Position numbers and translations under genes: made by a program. From the NCBI GenBank assembly GCA_910578645.1, contig CAJTQI010000003.1:124001-188000 (forward strand): a stretch of 64,000 nt of DNA, written 5' to 3'. The stretch comes from an uncultured Lachnospiraceae bacterium (GTDB lineage: Bacteria; Bacillota; Clostridia; Lachnospirales; Lachnospiraceae). Below the pieces are notes generated by a model that was not told the DNA's origin, ran no database searches, and worked only from the letters and a program-made list of their open reading frames with translations. How positions within the stretch are numbered: the first letter of the stretch is position 1; each line of letters begins with the position of its first letter. Shown here piece by piece: positions 42,723 through 51,332 of the stretch.

Positions 42723-43805
42723 ATGAAAAAACATATGATGAAATTATGTATGGCAGCCTGCCTTGTGTCCGGGATATTGTTAAGCCCAGCAGAGAAATTT
42801 ACCTCCCAGGCCGCGGAAGTGATTGCCACAGTGAAGGGAAGCGTGATGGCGGGGACGACCACGGAGTTACTTAAGCTTTCTACCAAAGAGGGAAATATGG
42901 AGATTAAACTGGACAGCGGTACGGATGCCAGTGCATGTAAGATATTGCTTCCGGGGAGCAGTATCAGTGTTTCCGTGTCCCATGGCAATGACGGTTATCT
43001 CCATGCCGTTAAGATTACGAGCGCAGCCCAGGCGGCGGACGTCACCTTAGATTCTTCAAGCAGTGCCACAGTCACAGGGACGATTAGCGAGAAATCCAAG
43101 GGCGATGTACTCTATGTGAAGACGGCCCAGGGAGAGATGCAGATTAAGTTGGATTCCAACACGAATATGAGCGGGTGCTCGGTTCTTGTAGCCGATAAGA
43201 CATACAGTATAACATGTGTGAGGGGTTCGGACGCCTACATGCATGCGACAAGTATTTCCGATGCCTCATCGGGTTCGTCAGGTTCGGGGAGCGGTACTTC
43301 GACGACACCGTCTTCTTCACTTACGCCTGCGCCGGAGTCGCCTGTGGGAGTCGATACCACGACCGTTACAGGGACGGTGAACAAGAAGACGAAGGAGGAC
43401 CTTTTGTATTTCGATACGGCTTATGGAGAAATGCAGATTGTAATCGACAAGAACACGGATTCCAGAAACGGGATGTTTATCATTCCTGACAGGAAATTGT
43501 CGGTGGCCGTTTACCGCGGTTCCGACGCTTACATGCATGCGGCGACTATTGTAGGGGCTAAGGAGAGCGTGATTCCCGCCACGGTGGATACTTCGTCTCC
43601 GGCCACAGTCAGTGGTACGGTGAGCAGTAAGTCCAACGAAAACATTTTGATATTGAAGACTTCTGACGGTGATATGGAGTTAAAGCTTGACGTGCTTCAA
43701 AGCGTTACTGGTTGTAAGGTTCTGCTCAGGGGCAGGAAACTTACGGTTACCTGTGCGCGTGGTTCCGACGCCTATATGCATGCCATTAGTATTGTGGGGA
43801 ATTAG
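42723..43805 (+). CDS. Secreted protein with four tandem beta-rich repeats
   Basis: 360 residues. The signal peptide ends near residue 31 (SQA-AE). Four repeats of about 67 residues follow at roughly 33-101, 114-180, 213-278 and 294-360. Each starts with a VTGTV-type strand, has a G-(E/D)-M-(Q/E)-I-x-(L/I)-D strand, and ends in a conserved RGSDAYMHA-type motif (HGNDGYLHA in the first). A Ser/Gly/Thr/Pro linker (about 181-212) divides the repeats two and two. The repeat unit looks like a small beta-barrel. Function is unknown. AGGAATGGGGG precedes the ATG. Confidence 0.8.
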   Translation: MKKHMMKLCMAACLVSGILLSPAEKFTSQAAEVIATVKGSVMAGTTTELLKLSTKEGNMEIKLDSGTDASACKILLPGSSISVSVSHGNDGYLHAVKITSAAQAADVTLDSSSSATVTGTISEKSKGDVLYVKTAQGEMQIKLDSNTNMSGCSVLVADKTYSITCVRGSDAYMHATSISDASSGSSGSGSGTSTTPSSSLTPAPESPVGVDTTTVTGTVNKKTKEDLLYFDTAYGEMQIVIDKNTDSRNGMFIIPDRKLSVAVYRGSDAYMHAATIVGAKESVIPATVDTSSPATVSGTVSSKSNENILILKTSDGDMELKLDVLQSVTGCKVLLRGRKLTVTCARGSDAYMHAISIVGN

Positions 43806-43807
43806 AA

Positions 43808-44614
43808 ATGCGGATGGTTGTTTTGATGGAAGACACATGCGGAAATTTGCAGTGTGCTTGTGAGCATGGACTAAGCGTCTATATCGACACGGGGCGGCAT
43901 AAGCTGTTGGTGGATACGGGCGCCAGTGGGAAGACGTGGGATAATGCGGAAAAATTAGGTATCTCTTTATCCGAGGTGGACACGCTCATATTGAGTCATG
44001 GGCATTATGACCATTCAGGAGGCATACCGGAGTTTTGTAAGATGAACCAAAGGGCAGCAGTCTATATGCAAAGGACTGCTCTTTTGGATTATTACCATAA
44101 TGAAAGATATATTGGAATCGATAAGGAAATCGGCGCGTTGAAGAGTGTGGTGCTTTTGGACGGAGACTTAAGGATTGACGGAGAGATTTCGGTTTTTACG
44201 GGAATTACAGGGAGAAAATATTGGCCTAAGAGTAATGTCGGTTTATCCGTACGCAAAGATGGTCTTGACATCCAGGACAGCTTTCTTCATGAACAATGCC
44301 TGGTGGTGCAGGGGAAGAAGAGCTTGTTGGTTTCCGGCTGTGCACATAACGGAATCCTGAATATCCTGGACAGATACCGGGAAATATATGGAGAAGCCCC
44401 TGGTGTGGTGTTCAGTGGATTTCACATGATGAAAAAGACAGATTATACGGAACAGGAAAAAGATATAATCTGCCGGACTGCAGAGATGTTAGCAGAAGAA
44501 GACATTCTTTTTTACACGGGGCATTGCACCGGGAGCAAAGCGTTTAATTTGATGAAACCTATCATGAAAGATAAGCTTGTACAGATACATTGCGGAATGG
44601 AAATATGGGTATAA
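43808..44614 (+). CDS. MBL-fold metallo-hydrolase
   Basis: 268 residues. The metal site SHGHYDHSGGIPEF is clear, with further His ligands in VSGCAHNGILNIL and FYTGHCTGSKAF. The spacing and the H-x-G-H-C end match the RFAP-synthase-like/7,8-dihydropterin group of MBL proteins. Its start follows the stop of the repeat protein by two bases, so they are translationally linked. Substrate unknown; it is cytoplasmic while its partner is secreted. Confidence 0.88.
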   Translation: MRMVVLMEDTCGNLQCACEHGLSVYIDTGRHKLLVDTGASGKTWDNAEKLGISLSEVDTLILSHGHYDHSGGIPEFCKMNQRAAVYMQRTALLDYYHNERYIGIDKEIGALKSVVLLDGDLRIDGEISVFTGITGRKYWPKSNVGLSVRKDGLDIQDSFLHEQCLVVQGKKSLLVSGCAHNGILNILDRYREIYGEAPGVVFSGFHMMKKTDYTEQEKDIICRTAEMLAEEDILFYTGHCTGSKAFNLMKPIMKDKLVQIHCGMEIWV

Positions 44615-44675
44615 AAATATTTTTTATCTGCGAATTTATACCTGTGGCCCAAAGTTTGCAGGTTGAGAGAAAGGC

Positions 44676-45446
44676 ATGGATATTGATATGAGTAAATATA
44701 TTCTGGAATGTTGTGTGGACAGCGTGGAGTCGGCTTTGGCGGCCCAGGAAGGCGGAGCGGACAGGCTGGAATTGTGTTCGGCTCTTATTATAGGAGGTAT
44801 TTCCCCCGGTATCGCATTGTTTGAACAGGTGAAGAAATACTGTGAGCTTCCGATTCGCGTACTTTTAAGACCTCGTTTCGGGGATTTTCTTTATACGGAA
44901 CATGAATTTGAGATTTTGAAGAAAGAAGTCGTGCTGTTCCGGGAGGCAGGCGCCGAGGGTGTCGTTATCGGGTGTCTTACGAAGGACGGCGGTTTGCATA
45001 TGGAGCGGATGAAGGAACTGATGGATGCGGCAGGCAGTATGAAAGTGACGCTGCACCGGGCGTTTGACGTGTGTGCCGAGCCTTTGGAGACATATCGGCA
45101 AGCTAAGGCGCTTGGCATTGATACGATTCTGACGTCAGGGCAGAAAGCCGACTGCCTTACGGGCATGTCTTTGCTCAATGAGCTGTGTGAGATGCAGCAC
45201 AAAACAGAGGGGCCTTTGATTATGGCAGGGGCAGGCGTTTCACCTGATGTAATCAGGTATTTCCTGGAGAAAACACGGATTACCAACTATCATTTGTCCG
45301 CAAAAAAAATTGTGGAAAGCGGAATGTGTTACCGCAAGGAAGGTGTACCTATGGGAATTGCGGCGATGGGTGAATACGGTATATTCCGCACGGACAGCGA
45401 GATTGTGGCAGAGGCAAAGCGTGTTTTAACAAAGGCGGCAGAGTAA
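44676..45446 (+). CDS. cutC: CutC family protein
   Basis: 256 residues of the CutC TIM-barrel family: LECCVDSVESALAAQEGGAD, RLELCSALIIGGISPG, RVLLRPRFGDFLYTE and LHRAFDVCAEP are conserved blocks. The name comes from copper homeostasis in E. coli, but the enzymatic role of the family is unsettled. An alternative ATG at 44688 would drop four residues. GAGAGAAAGGC lies before the first ATG. Confidence 0.92.
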   Translation: MDIDMSKYILECCVDSVESALAAQEGGADRLELCSALIIGGISPGIALFEQVKKYCELPIRVLLRPRFGDFLYTEHEFEILKKEVVLFREAGAEGVVIGCLTKDGGLHMERMKELMDAAGSMKVTLHRAFDVCAEPLETYRQAKALGIDTILTSGQKADCLTGMSLLNELCEMQHKTEGPLIMAGAGVSPDVIRYFLEKTRITNYHLSAKKIVESGMCYRKEGVPMGIAAMGEYGIFRTDSEIVAEAKRVLTKAAE

Positions 45447-45460
45447 TCTGCGTTTCATAC

Positions 45461-45489
45461 TTGACTTTTATTAAGGGATTCCATATAAT
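45461..45489 (+). promoter_or_regulatory. Strong sigma-A promoter of the secreted pair
   Basis: TTGACT, 17 bases, TATAAT, the best promoter match in the window. It would start RNA at about 45496-45497, exactly where a 31-bp palindrome begins. Confidence 0.85.
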
Positions 45490-45496
45490 ATCTACA

Positions 45497-45527
45497 TTAG
45501 TAACCATATATCATATATGGTTACTAA
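45497..45527. promoter_or_regulatory. 31-bp perfect palindrome at the predicted transcription start
   Basis: TTAGTAACCATATAT, a central C, then the exact complement ATATATGGTTACTAA. It starts at the predicted +1. It is either an operator for a dimeric repressor or a 5' mRNA hairpin. The next 60 bp hold two more inverted repeats (ACCCG / CGGGT, and AATCATCTGCG / CGCAGGTGTGATT). Confidence 0.8.
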
Positions 45528-45746
45528 TCTACCCGTCTCGGGTAAATCATCTGCGTCCGCAGGTGTGATTTCCAGTTTTTTAATTTTATAGGCGAAGGGC
45601 AGGCTCGTTTTAGCCGTTTGCAGTTCGCGGTAAGAAAGGAGGGTTGGCGCAATTTAGTAGTGGGGACGATGAAACAGGAACGATAGTTGTCCGGTGTTAA
45701 AAAATAAGATGGTGCAGGAAACAGCAAAGCAAAAGGAGGTAGCTTG
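45528..45746 (+). other. Structured 250-base leader of the secreted pair
   Basis: Contains two compact hairpins close to the palindrome and then about 150 bases without an obvious fold, ending in AAAAGGAGG. It does not match any riboswitch class I can recognise by eye. Confidence 0.45.
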
Positions 45747-46565
45747 ATGGCACAAAAGAGAATATTTCCGGCGGTGGCGGCTATGGCGGTGGCAATGCCA
45801 TGTTGTCTGGCGTATGCCGCACCAGAAGAAAATAGGAAGATTGTATCTTCCGGCAGTATTGTGTATGAAGAGGAAGGCGGCAGCGTAAGCATTTACGGTG
45901 AAGATGTGGCATTTTTAGAAACAAAACTGTCTTCAATACCGGATGTTGTGTATGAGCCGTCCGCGTTTTGCGGGACGGACAATACTCTTGGCACGGTATT
46001 GTTTTCCCAACAATATGAGTGGGAGAATGGAGACAGACAGGATGAAGAAACGATGGATGATGTAGGAGAAAGTGATGCGCAGGAGGCGGAGGGGTTCAAA
46101 GAAACTGAAAGTAAAGAGTCGGGTACATCCGAATCAGGCGAAGGCAAAGTGGAATCGGATGACTCTGAAGTAGGTGAGGATACAGAAGACTCCGGTGTGT
46201 CCGAGACAGATGAAGACAGGGTGGAATCGGATGTATTCGGAGAAATTGAAGGTACGGAAGAGACAGACACATCCGAAACAAGTGGAGAGAGGGAGGAGCA
46301 GGACGTATTCGGAGAAATGGAAGGTGAAAAAGAGACAGATGCATCCGAATCAAATGAAGAGAGAGAGGAATCGGACGCATCCGAAGAAATTGATGGTAGG
46401 GAGGAAGCAGACATATCCGAAACAGAAGAAGGCAGAGAGAAATCACATATATCTGGGGTAGATGAAGATGTAGAGGAAGCAGGGACATCCGGTGAGAAGA
46501 AGGATGCAGGTCAGTCCGGCACGCTGCGGCAGGCAGAGAAGATAAAGAATGGAGGGAGCTTATGA
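45747..46565 (+). CDS. Secreted acidic repeat protein (first of a pair)
   Basis: 272 residues. Signal peptide to about residue 25 (CLAYA-AP). A short folded module follows (SSGSIVYEEEGGSVSIYGED, VAFLETKLSSI), then from about residue 95 to the end an acidic low-complexity region of degenerate repeats of about 21-22 residues built on EESD-(V/A)-(F/S)-x-E-(I/M)-(E/D)-G-x-x-ETD-x-SE. The AGGAGG ribosome site is 8 bases before the ATG. Its stop overlaps the next ATG (ATGA). The N-terminal module is also present in the next protein. Function unknown. Confidence 0.75.
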   Translation: MAQKRIFPAVAAMAVAMPCCLAYAAPEENRKIVSSGSIVYEEEGGSVSIYGEDVAFLETKLSSIPDVVYEPSAFCGTDNTLGTVLFSQQYEWENGDRQDEETMDDVGESDAQEAEGFKETESKESGTSESGEGKVESDDSEVGEDTEDSGVSETDEDRVESDVFGEIEGTEETDTSETSGEREEQDVFGEMEGEKETDASESNEEREESDASEEIDGREEADISETEEGREKSHISGVDEDVEEAGTSGEKKDAGQSGTLRQAEKIKNGGSL

Positions 46566-47590
46566 CAAAGAAATGGATATTGGTGTCTATTATGACGGCA
46601 ATGATATTTGGAATTTCTACGGTTTCTATGGCAAAAGAGACAGAGCACACTACGGCGGGTGGGCTAAAGTCTAAGGGTGTAATTGTTTATCAGAAGGGGC
46701 AGGATTCGGTTGTGATTGATTCCGCTGATTTATATAGACTTGCGGACAAGATTGACAGTTTTAAAAAGGCCGTTGTGGAGCAGTTAGCCGTTATGCATAC
46801 ATATCTGACAACAGGGGGCGGAGGCATATCCCTTGGCACGGAGGAAAATATAGGTGTTGTGCATGTGAAACCGTCTGATGCGGTAGACCCTCTCTCGGTT
46901 GGATTCGATACCATACTGGCACAGGTGGCGGCAAGCCAGTCCGTCCCTTTGGAAATATTTGAGTATGGATATGAAGAAGGAGTGAAACTGTACAGGACAC
47001 AAGACGGTAAATTGACAACGGACGCATCTGTCCAGGAGATACAGGAGATTCCTGTTGCGGCCGCTTCGGCGGACAATTTGTCGGCGGGATGCGCGGCATG
47101 GGTGGACGGAAATCTTTTATTAGGGACAGGCGCCGATAACCAGGCTTATTACCGGCTGGGTTATACGGTAGGGTATGCACAGAAGCAGCCGGCAAACGGC
47201 ACTATCCAGTATAATTACCATGTACATAAGGACGGGGCAGGGAATACCGTGAGTGTGAATCAGGTCAATGGCGCAAATCCGGGAGGATGCTATGGAGGCG
47301 CCGGACATAACCACATGGAGAGCTGCCCACAGGGAGATTGCAGGGTAGATACGGAATGCTACAGCAGTTCAAAAGGCGAATCTGGCTTGTACCATAACCA
47401 GTACCATCATAGGCACAGGAATTGCGGCCTGGGAACTGTAGACGGGAGCAGTTGGAGCAAGACGAAGGGGGAGGATTACACAGATACGCACAAGTATTAT
47501 ACTTGTGGAGACAAGCCGGTCAATATTTGGAGCATACAGTGCAAAAAAACGTCCTCCACCATCGAAAGTGCGCAGATAGTTTATCATTGA
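46562..47590 (+). CDS. Secreted Cys/His-rich protein (second of a pair)
   Basis: 342 residues. Signal peptide to about residue 24 (TVSMA-KE). The module KSKGVIVYQKGQDSVVIDSA followed by DLYRLADKIDSF parallels the module of the preceding protein. A middle domain of about 130 residues leads to a C-terminal part rich in Cys, His and Gly (YNYHVHKDGAG; GGCYGGAGHNH; HNQYHHRHRNCG; KTSSTIESAQIVYH). That ending resembles surface proteins often seen in Lachnospiraceae with YHVHTG/GGGCY units. It may bind metal or be disulfide-linked outside the cell. Function unknown. Confidence 0.75.
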   Translation: MTKKWILVSIMTAMIFGISTVSMAKETEHTTAGGLKSKGVIVYQKGQDSVVIDSADLYRLADKIDSFKKAVVEQLAVMHTYLTTGGGGISLGTEENIGVVHVKPSDAVDPLSVGFDTILAQVAASQSVPLEIFEYGYEEGVKLYRTQDGKLTTDASVQEIQEIPVAAASADNLSAGCAAWVDGNLLLGTGADNQAYYRLGYTVGYAQKQPANGTIQYNYHVHKDGAGNTVSVNQVNGANPGGCYGGAGHNHMESCPQGDCRVDTECYSSSKGESGLYHNQYHHRHRNCGLGTVDGSSWSKTKGEDYTDTHKYYTCGDKPVNIWSIQCKKTSSTIESAQIVYH

Positions 47591-47643
47591 CAAGTACAGA
47601 CAGCATCGGCCGGTTCTTAGCCGGTATCGTACACAATGTTTTG

Positions 47644-48462
47644 TCACAGGCTCTTTTTATTATGCTGTGCATAGTAAAATATGTATTGTTGCATGATGCC
47701 GGCATCATTGCCGTATCTGGTAAACGGGCTTTGTCCGTCATATACATTGTCTATGACTTTTCTAATCCAGGTGTCGACAGGGACAAGGGAAGTACGGCCG
47801 TACGCAAACAGGGCGATACAGTTGGCGACTTTATCACCTACTCCGTGGACGGATTTTAAGGCGTTGAATAGCTGCATGTCGCTGTAGGAATACAGTGTGT
47901 CCAGATTAAGCTGTCCGGAAGTTACTTTGTCGATTGCGTCTTGAATATATGGGGTGCGGTATCCTAATTTACATTGGTTTAGTTCTTCGGCGCTACAATT
48001 TTGCATTTGACTGGCGGAGGGGAAAAGATACACTCTTCCATAGGGTGTTTCCACAAGCTCTCCATACATTCCTGCAATTTTTTCCACACAGGATTTGATT
48101 GCAGGAATGGTTTTTTGCTGTGAAATTATAAAAGTGAGTAGCATTTCCCATGGGTCTTGCCGAAGAATGCGCAGTCCCGTTCCGCTGTCCGCAGCGTTTT
48201 TCATATAGGAATCGGTCTCGGCAATCCGGGAGCGAACCAGACTGTAATTGCGGTCAAGGTCAAAGTAGGGAAGCCAAGTTTGATGCCATTTGGATGCACT
48301 GCAGTCGATTTCGTACCGGTTATGGGGATGTTGCCTGATGTGCAGAATGTTTTTTCCTGTTATAAAACGCCATGTGCCGTCATCAAGAAGTTTTGCGCGG
48401 AAACATTGCCCGCTTTCGGCTATTTTGGTTAGGGAAAAATCGTCGGTAATTTCTATAAACAT
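47644..48462 (-). CDS. 8-oxoguanine DNA glycosylase (OGG type)
   Basis: 272 residues. The helix-hairpin-helix and catalytic lysine are in LKSVHGVGDKVANCIALFAYG and the catalytic Asp is in LVPVDTWIRKVI, the HhH-GPD signature of OGG1 enzymes. The N-terminal domain (FSLTKIAESGQCFRAKLLDD) matches the OGG_N domain. It excises oxidised guanine. The start at 48462 follows AAAGGAC; the longer upstream frame is not supported. Confidence 0.92.
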   Translation of the reverse strand: MFIEITDDFSLTKIAESGQCFRAKLLDDGTWRFITGKNILHIRQHPHNRYEIDCSASKWHQTWLPYFDLDRNYSLVRSRIAETDSYMKNAADSGTGLRILRQDPWEMLLTFIISQQKTIPAIKSCVEKIAGMYGELVETPYGRVYLFPSASQMQNCSAEELNQCKLGYRTPYIQDAIDKVTSGQLNLDTLYSYSDMQLFNALKSVHGVGDKVANCIALFAYGRTSLVPVDTWIRKVIDNVYDGQSPFTRYGNDAGIMQQYIFYYAQHNKKSL

Positions 48463-48607
48463 AGAGGAAAGTCCTTTCACACAATGCCAATCATCGGTCA
48501 TTTGTGGAGCATTTTGGGAGCGTCGGCTCGCTATTGGCAAAACCTGTTATGTGAAGTTTCTGTTGTATGTTAGGCTTGTTTCGGATGGTTCTTTTTGGCT
48601 GTCACAG

Positions 48608-49180
48608 TCAGTTTTTTATTTTGCATATGAGCTGCGTCATGGTTCCCATGGGGCAGTATACGCACCAGGAACGGGGTTTGAACAAGACCATTGTAAGAAA
48701 TCCAAGTACGGTGGATGTAAGCATCACGCTGTAAAAGCCGAAAGCAAACTGTGCCACACCGTCAGAGAACAGTGTGCCGTGGTAAGCCCAATGCCATGGG
48801 AGTTTAAAGCTCCACAGCAAGGTTACCGCCATGCCCAGGGTTTTGGTTCCCGCAAATACCAGGTAAGTATTCCACAGCATAAGGAAGAACATGGCAAAGA
48901 AGAAGACAAGAAAACCATATCTGAAGTAGGGTGATTTCATCCATCCGGGGATGTCTTTTTTGCGGGAGAGTCCGAATCTGCCGCCCACAAGGGCGAATAG
49001 CTGCCCCCTGCCGCAATATTTGTTGCAATAAGCTTTATTACCTTTCACAATGGCTATGATAAGCGGTATAAAGAAACACAAAAGTCCCAGCCATGCGAAG
49101 AGGATATTGAAAAATCCCAGGACCAGATAGGTGAGGGAAACAATCCATAAGTAGTCATACCAGTTCTTTTTTCTTTTCAT
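48608..49180 (-). CDS. Membrane 4Fe-4S protein, NapH/CcoG-like
   Basis: 190 residues with about five membrane helices. Two cysteine groups, NKAYCNKYCGRGQLF and PRSWCVYCPMGTMTQ, match the NapH/CcoG-type membrane ferredoxin motifs. It probably passes electrons at the membrane together with the ferredoxin encoded just upstream, whose gene it overlaps by four bases. The redox partner is unknown. Confidence 0.85.
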   Translation of the reverse strand: MKRKKNWYDYLWIVSLTYLVLGFFNILFAWLGLLCFFIPLIIAIVKGNKAYCNKYCGRGQLFALVGGRFGLSRKKDIPGWMKSPYFRYGFLVFFFAMFFLMLWNTYLVFAGTKTLGMAVTLLWSFKLPWHWAYHGTLFSDGVAQFAFGFYSVMLTSTVLGFLTMVLFKPRSWCVYCPMGTMTQLICKIKN

Positions 49181-49374
49181 TCTTCCGACTCCTTCAATGT
49201 GATAACGCTCGCGGGACATTCTTTTACACATTTTCCGCACCCAACGCACAGTTCTTTGTTGATTTCGGCATAGATGCCTTTGGGAACGGAGATTGCGTTT
49301 CTTGGACAAACTTTCATGCAGCAGCCACAGGCGACGCATTCGTGGATACTGACAAATGCTTTTCTTTTTGACAT
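49177..49374 (-). CDS. 2[4Fe-4S] ferredoxin
   Basis: 65 residues with two clusters, CVACGCCMKVCPRN and CVGCGKCVKECPAS, in standard CxxCxxCxxxCP spacing. AAAAAGGAGATTTACT precedes the ATG. Translationally coupled (ATGA) to the membrane 4Fe-4S protein, so the two likely form one electron-transfer unit. Confidence 0.93.
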   Translation of the reverse strand: MSKRKAFVSIHECVACGCCMKVCPRNAISVPKGIYAEINKELCVGCGKCVKECPASVITLKESEE

Positions 49375-49455
49375 AGTAAATCTCCTTTTTATTTTTTACA
49401 GTATAACGTGGATGCTATTAAAAAACAATCCTATGGATTTTCTGTCCGTAATTTT

Positions 49456-49755
49456 CTATAGTAAATAGTTGTTATCCTTATCGGCCACTTGCAAAGATGC
49501 AAGCGTGTACGTGGCATAGCCTTCGGCCACAAGCGGCTCCAGTTTACACAGAGCTTCGGCTTCCTCATAGCTTTGTGTTTTAAAAATGACCATACCTGCG
49601 ACGCCGGTATAGCCCTTGAAGGGGCCGCAGAGCTCTATTTTGCCGGCGGCATCTAATTTTTTCAGGTTTTCCACGTGCCTTGTGATGACGGCTTTCGTAA
49701 CCTTGTTGTAGGATTTTCCTTTTTTAATCATCATAACGTATAACCATTTTTCCAT
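49456..49755 (-). CDS. YciI family protein
   Basis: 99 residues of the YCII dimeric ferredoxin-like fold: RHVENLKKLDAAGKIELCGP is followed by GMVIFKTQSYEEAEALCKLEP, with the conserved His and Asp. Role in the cell is unknown. The ATG at 49755 follows AGGGAGGCAAAAT. Confidence 0.85.
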   Translation of the reverse strand: MEKWLYVMMIKKGKSYNKVTKAVITRHVENLKKLDAAGKIELCGPFKGYTGVAGMVIFKTQSYEEAEALCKLEPLVAEGYATYTLASLQVADKDNNYLL

Positions 49756-49881
49756 ATTTTGCCTCCCTTTTATTATCATGTACGCTCGGAAGCTCTCTTA
49801 TATTCCGGTCGTTCTTTATGTGGTAAATAGACTATAACATATTCAATATGACATATGGTTGTCGCATTAGATAATTATTTT

Positions 49882-51270
49882 TTAAAATATTTCTATATTT
49901 TTCATAAACACTTCGTCTCTGGCTGATGTGATTTGGACGATAAGTTTTCTTAGTTTGCCCTGTATATTTGGAATGAGGGGATGCTGCTCGGCAAAGGGAC
50001 TGACCAGTTGACAGATTTTCCGGTTTCCGATTGTGGTTCCCTGGTAGAAAGGATAGTGATTCCCGTCTTCTGTTTCGCCCAGAATTTGGAAGCTTTCTAC
50101 TCGTTGTCCCCTGGTGATGTCCTCCTGTAACACCACATACCGTATATCCGGGTTTTCTTGTTTTAGGTCAATTACATATCCGGGCTGTGTAGGAGAGCCG
50201 GAGGGTGTCTGTTCTATATGCGAAAGAAGGACATTTCCCAGTTCTTTTTCGATAAGTTGTCCCAGTTCATGAAGGCGCCGTACGTCCCTTTCATCTATTT
50301 TGCCATTTCTGTCAGGGGGCACATTCAGGTTCAGACAGCAGTTTCCGCCCACCGAATCCAGGTAAGTATGGAACAGTCTTTCCAGACTGTGAGGTTCTTC
50401 ATGCTCATGCCAGAACCAGCCTGGGCGTATGGACATATCAATTTCCGCAGGCGTAAAAGTAAGTCCCTTGGAATATAGGATATTGTCCAAGGAGCCTAAG
50501 TTTTCACAAGTGTTATACAGAAAAGACAGATTTCCTTCCTGGGCCATGGGGCCTTCTCCTGTCTGTATTTTGCCATAGTGGCACAGTTCTGCGGGCACTA
50601 CAGCCCACTCCGCGTATCTGGCCCTGCCTGCCTCGTTTCCGCACCATCTCACGTCCGGGCCGTAGTCGTTGAAAATGACTGCCCCAGGCTGATATTTGCG
50701 GACAAGCTCAATATAGCGTGGAAAGTCATAAATCTGTTTCTTTCCGTCGGCTCCTTCGCCGCAGGCATTGTCGAACCAGACGCAGAAAATGTCCCCGTAT
50801 TCTGTTAAAAGTTCTGTCAACTGATTGCAGAAATAGTCGTTATATGCTTCGGAGCCGTACAGGCTGCTATTGCGGTCCCAAGGGGACAAATAGAAGCCGA
50901 ATGCTATGCCGCCCCTCCGGCAGGCGTCCGCTGCTTCCCCTACGACATCCCGCTTAATGGATGCGTTCTTCACACTGTGTTGTGTGTATTTGGAAGGCCA
51001 CAGACAGAATCCGTCATGGTGTTTGGCCGTCAGTATCATACCTTTCATTCCGGCGGACTTGATTGCGGCTACCCACTGGTCACAGTCCAGTTGACGTGGG
51101 GCGAATAGCGTTTCCGGTTCGTCGCCTTTTCCCCATTCACTGTCTGTAAAAGTATTTATGCCGAAATGAATGAATGCGTAAAAGGCTTTGTCAAACCAAT
51201 CTAGCTGTCTGGCGGAAGGTTTCACCGCAGCAGCTTGTCTCATAAACTGACGGATATCGTTGCTTTTCAT
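49882..51270 (-). CDS. Alpha-L-fucosidase (GH29)
   Basis: 462 residues. FIHFGINTFTDSEWGKG and LTAKHHDGFCLWPSKYT are GH29 signatures; the nucleophile Asp is in FCVWFDNACGEGADG. It has no signal peptide, so it should act on imported fucosylated oligosaccharides. It starts 62 bp after potD and may be read from the pot operon. AAGGAAAAAAGAA precedes the ATG. Confidence 0.93.
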   Translation of the reverse strand: MKSNDIRQFMRQAAAVKPSARQLDWFDKAFYAFIHFGINTFTDSEWGKGDEPETLFAPRQLDCDQWVAAIKSAGMKGMILTAKHHDGFCLWPSKYTQHSVKNASIKRDVVGEAADACRRGGIAFGFYLSPWDRNSSLYGSEAYNDYFCNQLTELLTEYGDIFCVWFDNACGEGADGKKQIYDFPRYIELVRKYQPGAVIFNDYGPDVRWCGNEAGRARYAEWAVVPAELCHYGKIQTGEGPMAQEGNLSFLYNTCENLGSLDNILYSKGLTFTPAEIDMSIRPGWFWHEHEEPHSLERLFHTYLDSVGGNCCLNLNVPPDRNGKIDERDVRRLHELGQLIEKELGNVLLSHIEQTPSGSPTQPGYVIDLKQENPDIRYVVLQEDITRGQRVESFQILGETEDGNHYPFYQGTTIGNRKICQLVSPFAEQHPLIPNIQGKLRKLIVQITSARDEVFMKNIEIF

Positions 51271-51332
51271 TTCTTTTTTCCTTTCGGTAACTTCATACGG
51301 GTATTGATACAAGAGAAGCAAAGGCGGTATAC

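Noticed and set aside
45524..45892. Minus-strand frame of 122 codons over the leader of the secreted pair
   Set aside because: It runs across the start of the well supported plus-strand gene and has no ribosome site; most likely a shadow, although its C-terminal part lies in the leader and could be looked at again.
45893..46650. Long minus-strand Ser/Pro/Leu-rich frames opposite the acidic repeat gene
   Set aside because: They are the complement of GAA/GAT-rich repeat codons, and the plus strand has signal peptides, ribosome sites and coupling.
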